A stretch of 10,481 nucleotides of DNA from Bacteroidales bacterium UBA1216. GTDB taxonomy: Bacteria > Bacteroidota > Bacteroidia > Bacteroidales > Paludibacteraceae. Positions 7,038 to 10,481 of the stretch are shown here, in pieces (the stretch's first letter is position 1; each line of letters begins with the position of its first letter). Under the pieces are notes generated by a model. The model was not told where the DNA came from. It worked only from the letters and a program-made list of their open reading frames with translations, and searched no databases. The stretch lies in NCBI GenBank assembly GCA_002309255.1, contig DBXI01000067.1, forward strand, positions 26,052-36,532, written 5' to 3'. A program made the position numbers and the translations under genes.

Positions 7038-8804
7038 TTACTGCAGCACCTCTCTATAGATCACTACTGGGTACTTGGCCTTCAGCTCCTCAATCCACTT
7101 GGCATCCAGGTACTCCTGATAATCCGACACTACTCTGTTCCGGTCGTCGGTATAGACCTCAGCGCCTTTGAGTACCTTGCCGCTTACGTACACATACGGC
7201 AGCTGCGAGTCTGGCACGAAAGCCGTTTTCTTGTTCTTGAAGCCATACTTGTCCACTGCGGGGTTCTTCTCCTGTAGCCACAAGCCTTGCTCCAAGCGCA
7301 CGTACTTCACGCTATCGGTATTCAGGCGCTTCAGATAACTGGCCACCGAATCCGGCTGAGCCTGCTTGATGATGCGTTGCGCGGATTTCAGGGTGTTCTT
7401 GTCCTTGCAATATACTACGATTCCCTTGAAGCGCGGCTGATCCCAGGTATACTTGCTCTTGTTGGCAGCGAAGAACTCCTGCAGACCGACTGTATCCTTG
7501 GCGGCTTTGTCCCACACCTCTTCCAGCGATACGTCGAACAGCAAGATACCATCGTGATACTCCTGCACCAAACGTGCCAACTCGGGGTACTTCTGCTCCA
7601 AATGCTCATCGGCATACGCCATCACCTCGGCGTCGGTCATCTCAGCAGGCAGGTTGTACTCGGCGCGTGTCTTACTCAGGAAGCTCTCATGCACCTCTTT
7701 CGAACGCTCGTCGCGCTGTACACGCTTCTTTATATCGTCCTTCACGTCCTCGAACGGCAGCGTGCCGCGCTTGCCGTCCAGCTTGGCTATATGCCAGCCG
7801 AAGCGACTCTCAAACGGCTTGGTTATATCACCTACGTTCTGCAGGGCGAACACGGCGTCCTCAAACGGCTTAACCATCGCACCATGGCCGAACCAACCCA
7901 GGCTGCCGCCACGCATAGCCGAACCCTTGTCGTCCGACAACTCGCGTGCCAACTCATCGAAGCGTGCATCCGGCTGGATAGCCAGTTCGTAGATTGAGTC
8001 AATCTGCACCTTGGCGCGCGCAGCCACCAGGCTGTCGCCGTGAGGAACAGTCTTCATGATATGCGAAGCCTGCACCTCCTCATGGTCGCGCTCCTCTTCC
8101 ACCAATGCGATGTGGAAACCATACGGGCTGCGGAACACCTCAGTCACCTCACCGACAGGAGTGGTATATACGGCTTTCTCAAACGGATAGACGAAGCGAA
8201 ACGGGCTGATCCAACCCAACTCACCCTGCGTCTCTTTCACGCCCGGATCAGTTGACACCTCGGCTGCAACGGCCTTGAAATCCTCCTTCACCAGTCGTGA
8301 CACACGGCCGCGCTTGCTCTTCGTTACCTGCGGCTTGCCCAGTGTGACGCGACGACGAGCATCGTTGATCTTAGCTAATGCTTCCGCCTCGGTAGCCGAA
8401 TCGGCGTTCATCGGGCACTCGATAGCGATATGTGCCACACGACGATCCTTCAACTGCCACTCGTATGTGCGGCGCACTAACTCCTCAAGAGCATCATTGT
8501 CCGTCAGGTACTTGGGAGTAGCCTGAGCTCGATAGCCCTTCAACTCTTTCAGGAAAGCCTGCGTGGTATCTATACCGCGGTGCTCAGCCTCAGTTACCTT
8601 CAGCTTGAAGTGAACAAACAGATCCAGGTACTCATCCAGCGACTTCTGACCGCCGGCGGCTTCCTGACTGTTCTTCTCATAGATGTACTGGAACTCCGAC
8701 AACGTGACAGGCTTGCCGTCAATAGTCATTAGCACCTTGTCTTCCTGCGCGCGCGCACCCAAAGTGCACGACGCCATCACTAATGTAAGAAATAGTTTTT
8801 TCAT
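7038..8804 (-). CDS. Periplasmic peptidylprolyl isomerase with two parvulin domains (SurA/PpiC-like)
   Basis: 588 residues, first gene of the minus-strand operon. MKKLFLTLVMASCTLGARAQ (1-20) is a signal peptide with the A-Q cleavage common in Bacteroidota. Residues 24-100 form a SurA-like N-terminal chaperone segment (VLMTIDGKPVTLSEFQYIYEKN and LFVHFKLKVTEAEHRGID). Two rotamase domains follow. Domain 1 is about 121-238 (RRVAHIAIE, then GELGWISPFRFVYPFEKAVY, TEVFRSPYGFHIALVEE), with a basic insertion around 157-175. Domain 2 is about 244-344 (VQASHIMKT, GGSLGWFGHGAMVKPFEDAVF, ESRFGWHIAKLDG). The remaining ~240 residues are helical/charged and hold no third intact rotamase. SurA-type proteins escort outer-membrane proteins through the periplasm, which fits the beta-barrel gene in the same operon. 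ATG 8804 follows a leader of roughly 100 nt from the promoter at 8916-8946. Confidence 0.9.
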   Translation of the reverse strand: MKKLFLTLVMASCTLGARAQEDKVLMTIDGKPVTLSEFQYIYEKNSQEAAGGQKSLDEYLDLFVHFKLKVTEAEHRGIDTTQAFLKELKGYRAQATPKYLTDNDALEELVRRTYEWQLKDRRVAHIAIECPMNADSATEAEALAKINDARRRVTLGKPQVTKSKRGRVSRLVKEDFKAVAAEVSTDPGVKETQGELGWISPFRFVYPFEKAVYTTPVGEVTEVFRSPYGFHIALVEEERDHEEVQASHIMKTVPHGDSLVAARAKVQIDSIYELAIQPDARFDELARELSDDKGSAMRGGSLGWFGHGAMVKPFEDAVFALQNVGDITKPFESRFGWHIAKLDGKRGTLPFEDVKDDIKKRVQRDERSKEVHESFLSKTRAEYNLPAEMTDAEVMAYADEHLEQKYPELARLVQEYHDGILLFDVSLEEVWDKAAKDTVGLQEFFAANKSKYTWDQPRFKGIVVYCKDKNTLKSAQRIIKQAQPDSVASYLKRLNTDSVKYVRLEQGLWLQEKNPAVDKYGFKNKKTAFVPDSQLPYVYVSGKVLKGAEVYTDDRNRVVSDYQEYLDAKWIEELKAKYPVVIYREVLQ

Positions 8805-8825
8805 ATGTTTTTTTGCTTAAAAAAT

Positions 8826-8890
8826 CCTTTCTATTCTCAACTTTCAATTCGAAAAATTACCTTTCTATTTTCAACTTCCAACTTTCAATT
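8826..8890. repeat. Imperfect direct repeat, 24-bp and 31-bp copies
   Basis: Copy A is 8826-8849 and copy B is 8860-8890 on the plus strand. Both begin CCTTTCTATT and end ACTTTCAATT. Copy B differs mainly by one extra 7-bp unit (CAACTTC) that duplicates its neighbour. Both copies lie inside the transcribed leader of the PPIase gene, between its promoter and its ATG. The sequence has no coding potential and may be a slippage-prone tract. Confidence 0.65.
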
Positions 8891-8915
8891 TTTCATAAAC
8901 GCACATAATCCGCCA

Positions 8916-8946
8916 CAAAGTTACAAAAAAATTTTGATATTTCCAA
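8916..8946 (-). promoter_or_regulatory. Bacteroidetes-type promoter for the minus-strand operon
   Basis: On the minus strand TAACTTTG occupies 8923-8916 and matches the TAnnTTTG -7 consensus. A TTG at 8946-8944, inside a run of T residues followed by GG, lies 20 bp upstream as the -33 element. Transcription would start near 8909 and give a leader of about 105 nt before the PPIase ATG at 8804. No comparable site was found in the gaps within the operon, so this is probably its main promoter. Confidence 0.7.
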
Positions 8947-8963
8947 AAAAAATTGTATCTTTG
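8934..8963 (+). promoter_or_regulatory. Bacteroidetes-type promoter for the DHH phosphoesterase gene
   Basis: TATCTTTG at 8956-8963 fits the TAnnTTTG -7 consensus. TTG at 8934-8936 (within TTTTG) lies 19 bp upstream as the -33 element. Transcription would start near 8970, giving a leader of only about 25 nt before ATG 8995. Its -33 element sits inside the spacer of the divergent minus-strand promoter and vice versa. Confidence 0.72.
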
Positions 8964-8994
8964 TGCAAACTTTTTAACAATACGGCACTTTTTT

Positions 8995-10173
8995 ATGAAT
9001 TTTGATGCACTTTCTTACAAACTTTCGCCCCTGCAGGTCGAATATTCTATACGCTGTATAGCCAACGCGCACTCCATTGCCATCATCACCCACCAGAACC
9101 CTGACGGCGATGCAATGGGTAGCAGTCTGGCTATGCGTCACTTCCTGCAGGCGATCGGCAAAGATAACGTTACAAACATCGTGCCAACATCGTTTCCGGA
9201 CTTCCTGTCATGGTTGCCGGGCGCGAACAGCATCATCCAATGCGAGCTACAGCCCGAAGCCGCAACAGCCGCTCTGCGCGATGCTGATCTGGTGATCTGC
9301 ACTGATCTGGGCGAACCCACACGCGTAGCTGCACTCAGCCCCATCCTCGCCGAGCGCTTCAACGAATACAACGCCAACAACCCGAAGCTCCTCATCATCG
9401 ACCATCACCTATCCGCCATAGCCAACGAGCACCCCGAGCAGATTGCCTACCCCGACTCCGCTTCTGCATCTGAACTCGTCTTCCGCCTTGCATGGCAATT
9501 ATCGCGACATGCCTCGATACAAGACCGAGACCATGTCGAGGAAATCCTAGACAATACTCGAGACATTCTCGAGACATTCTCCTTCCCTAAAGCTCTCACA
9601 CCCGACTTCGCCACATGCATCTATACCGGGATGATGACCGACACTGGCAACTTCAGCTACAACTCCTGCCAGCCGGAGATGTACTCCATAGTAGCAATGC
9701 TACTCACAACCGGCATCAACAAGGATGCGATCTATGACAGGGTTTTCAACGCCTACTCTGCCGACAGGATGCGGCTCATGGGCTACTGCCTCTACCACAA
9801 GATGAGGCTCTTCCCCGAGTATCACACCGCCCTGATCACACTCAACCGGCGCGAGATGTACCGCTTCAACGCCAAGTCCGGCGACATGGAGGGAATCGTC
9901 AACTTGCCCATGCAGATCAAGGACGTCTATTACTCTATTTTCATGCGCGAAGACAAGATTCCGACACACCAGCTCACAGATGCCAACGGAGCGAAGGTCA
10001 AAACGAAAATATCCTTCCGCAGCCAAGGCAACCGACCGGTCAACCAACTTGCACGCGAAGCCTTCCGAGGCGGTGGACACATGAACGCTTCTGGAGGTGA
10101 ATACTTCGGCACAGTGGACGAAGCAGCGAAAAAATTCGTCGAAGAAATGCCCAAATATATGCAAAAAACGTAA
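8995..10173 (+). CDS. nrnA: DHH/DHHA1 phosphoesterase, NrnA-like (nano-RNase / pAp phosphatase)
   Basis: 392 residues from ATG 8995. An upstream TTG at 8953 in the same frame would start inside the -7 promoter region, so it is rejected. DHH-family metal-binding motifs are all present: HQNPDGDAMGSS (33-44; H33, D37, D39), CTDLGEPTR with D104, IIDHH (134-138) and GMMTDTGNF (212-220; D216). The C-terminal DHHA1 substrate-binding motif RGGGHMNASGG (358-368) is intact. NrnA proteins degrade very short RNA oligonucleotides and remove the 3' phosphate of pAp; they are cytosolic and use Mn2+. Relative to homologues I recall at roughly 330-350 residues, this one seems longer. An extra acidic stretch at about 171-200, between the DHH and TDTG motifs, covers a short 11-bp tandem DNA repeat. 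It is probably monocistronic, with its own promoter and a hairpin after the stop. Confidence 0.92.
   Translation: MNFDALSYKLSPLQVEYSIRCIANAHSIAIITHQNPDGDAMGSSLAMRHFLQAIGKDNVTNIVPTSFPDFLSWLPGANSIIQCELQPEAATAALRDADLVICTDLGEPTRVAALSPILAERFNEYNANNPKLLIIDHHLSAIANEHPEQIAYPDSASASELVFRLAWQLSRHASIQDRDHVEEILDNTRDILETFSFPKALTPDFATCIYTGMMTDTGNFSYNSCQPEMYSIVAMLLTTGINKDAIYDRVFNAYSADRMRLMGYCLYHKMRLFPEYHTALITLNRREMYRFNAKSGDMEGIVNLPMQIKDVYYSIFMREDKIPTHQLTDANGAKVKTKISFRSQGNRPVNQLAREAFRGGGHMNASGGEYFGTVDEAAKKFVEEMPKYMQKT
9557..9581 (+). repeat. 11-bp tandem repeat inside the DHH gene
   Basis: CTCGAGACATT occurs twice back to back (9557-9567 and 9568-9578), followed by a further CTC. Eleven is not a multiple of three, so gaining or losing one unit would shift the reading frame of the phosphoesterase gene. 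The repeat lies in the part of the protein that appears to be an insertion. Confidence 0.7.
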
Positions 10174-10189
10174 ATTTTGCAATATTGTG

Positions 10190-10240
10190 AAAAAAAATGA
10201 TATTTTTTTGCGTCTGCGCTTGCAAATATCATTTTTTTTT
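10190..10240 (+). terminator. AT-rich hairpin terminator after the DHH gene
   Basis: A perfect 16-bp inverted repeat: AAAAAAAATGATATTT at 10190-10205 and AAATATCATTTTTTTT at 10224-10239, with an 18-nt loop (10206-10223). The right arm ends in a run of T, so the RNA would end in a U-tract. It begins 16 nt after the DHH stop codon. The stem is A/U-rich and weaker than a textbook terminator. The hairpin overlaps the gapA promoter. Confidence 0.65.
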
Positions 10241-10250
10241 TGTAACTTTG
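10220..10250 (+). promoter_or_regulatory. Bacteroidetes-type promoter for gapA
   Basis: TAACTTTG at 10243-10250 matches the -7 consensus exactly, and TTG at 10220-10222 lies 20 bp upstream. Transcription would start near 10257 and give a leader of about 120 nt. The right arm and T-tract of the preceding hairpin form the spacer of this promoter. Confidence 0.72.
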
Positions 10251-10264
10251 TACCCAAATTCGAT

Positions 10265-10318
10265 AATCCGGAAAATCTAGAATATCTAAAAAATCCAGAA
10301 TATCCAGATTTTCCAGAA
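10265..10318 (+). repeat. Six tandem 9-bp repeats in the gapA leader
   Basis: The consensus is AATCCAGAA. The six abutting units are AATCCGGAA, AATCTAGAA, TATCTAAAA, AATCCAGAA, TATCCAGAT and TTTCCAGAA (10265-10318). They lie between the gapA promoter and its ATG, so they should be transcribed. The outer part also contains a 9-bp inverted repeat (GGAAAATCT at 10270-10278 and AGATTTTCC at 10306-10314), which could fold in the mRNA. Confidence 0.75.
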
Positions 10319-10377
10319 CAAGGCAACACTAACCAATTAAAATAATCAACAAACAATCAAAATCAAAACACAATTCT

Positions 10378-10481
10378 ATGACAAAAGTAGCAATTAACGG
10401 CTTTGGCCGTATTGGTCGTTTGGCTTTCCGCCAGATGTTTGAAGCTGAGGGTTACGAGGTAGTTGCAATCAACGACTTGAC
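10378..10481 (+). CDS. gapA: Type I glyceraldehyde-3-phosphate dehydrogenase, 5' part only
   Basis: Only the first 34 codons are inside the window. They read MTKVAINGFGRIGRLAFRQMF followed by EAEGYEVVAINDL, the Rossmann-fold NAD-binding start of GAPDH (G-F-G-R-I-G-R, then V-V-A-I-N-D-L). The enzyme converts glyceraldehyde 3-phosphate, phosphate and NAD+ to 1,3-bisphosphoglycerate in central glycolysis. ATG 10378 follows an A-rich leader with no Shine-Dalgarno sequence, common for strongly expressed Bacteroidota genes. The gene has its own promoter just after the hairpin that ends the DHH gene. Family identity is certain from this stretch. Whether it is the main glycolytic copy cannot be judged. 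Confidence 0.96.
   Translation, partial: MTKVAINGFGRIGRLAFRQMFEAEGYEVVAINDL

Noticed and set aside
10265..10318. A CRISPR array or heat-shock-element-like array
   Set aside because: The units are 9 bp, abut without spacers and are degenerate; the GAA periodicity has no known bacterial heat-shock meaning.
10097..10345. Plus-strand frame reading through the gapA leader with a periodic N-P-E/Y-P-D peptide
   Set aside because: The periodic peptide is just the 9-bp repeat translated. The frame starts inside the DHH gene and crosses the terminator.
9700..10356. Minus-strand open frame opposite the 3' end of the DHH gene
   Set aside because: It runs through the hairpin and 9-bp repeats and mirrors conserved DHHA1 sequence; no promoter or motif supports it.

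Overview
This window looks like chromosomal DNA from a member of the Bacteroidota, most likely order Bacteroidales. The evidence is threefold. The promoters are of the Bacteroidetes type (TAnnTTTG near -7 with a TTG near -33). The leaders are A-rich and lack Shine-Dalgarno sequences. The gene families are typical of the group: DUF5683, a LysM plus type-1 periplasmic-binding-fold protein, a GldG-like protein, a two-parvulin SurA-like PPIase, and a Cys-rich GT9 glycosyltransferase. Genus cannot be fixed from this sequence alone. No tRNA, rRNA, insertion sequence, CRISPR array or prophage gene was seen.

Minus strand, 8804 down to 1 (running off the left edge): eight closely packed genes that look like one operon. 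In order of transcription they are a two-domain parvulin PPIase, a GldG-like membrane protein, a LysM/periplasmic-binding-fold envelope protein, a PF13568-type outer-membrane beta-barrel, a GT9 glycosyltransferase, parA, parB and a DUF5683 membrane protein (partial). Spacings are 3 nt, a 4-nt ATGA overlap, an overlap of up to 41 nt, 31 nt, 8 nt, 57 nt and 3 nt. The only convincing promoter for the set lies at 8916-8946. The order joins envelope biogenesis to chromosome segregation. The two widest gaps in the operon (31 and 57 nt) each hold a version of the same 20-bp inverted repeat.

Intergenic 8805-8994: two divergent promoters whose -7 and -33 elements interlock, plus a 24/31-bp imperfect direct repeat in the leader of the PPIase gene.

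Plus strand, 8995 onward: a DHH/DHHA1 phosphoesterase (NrnA-like, 392 aa), then an AT-rich perfect 16-bp hairpin with a T-tract that overlaps the promoter of the next gene. That gene is gapA (type I glyceraldehyde-3-phosphate dehydrogenase), cut by the right edge. The gapA leader carries six tandem 9-bp repeats.

Most genes belong to known families. The points most worth a second look are non-coding: the paired intercistronic inverted repeats, the interlocked divergent promoters, the terminator/promoter overlap and the gapA leader repeat. Among the proteins, the GT9 enzyme appears to have lost the usual catalytic aspartate.
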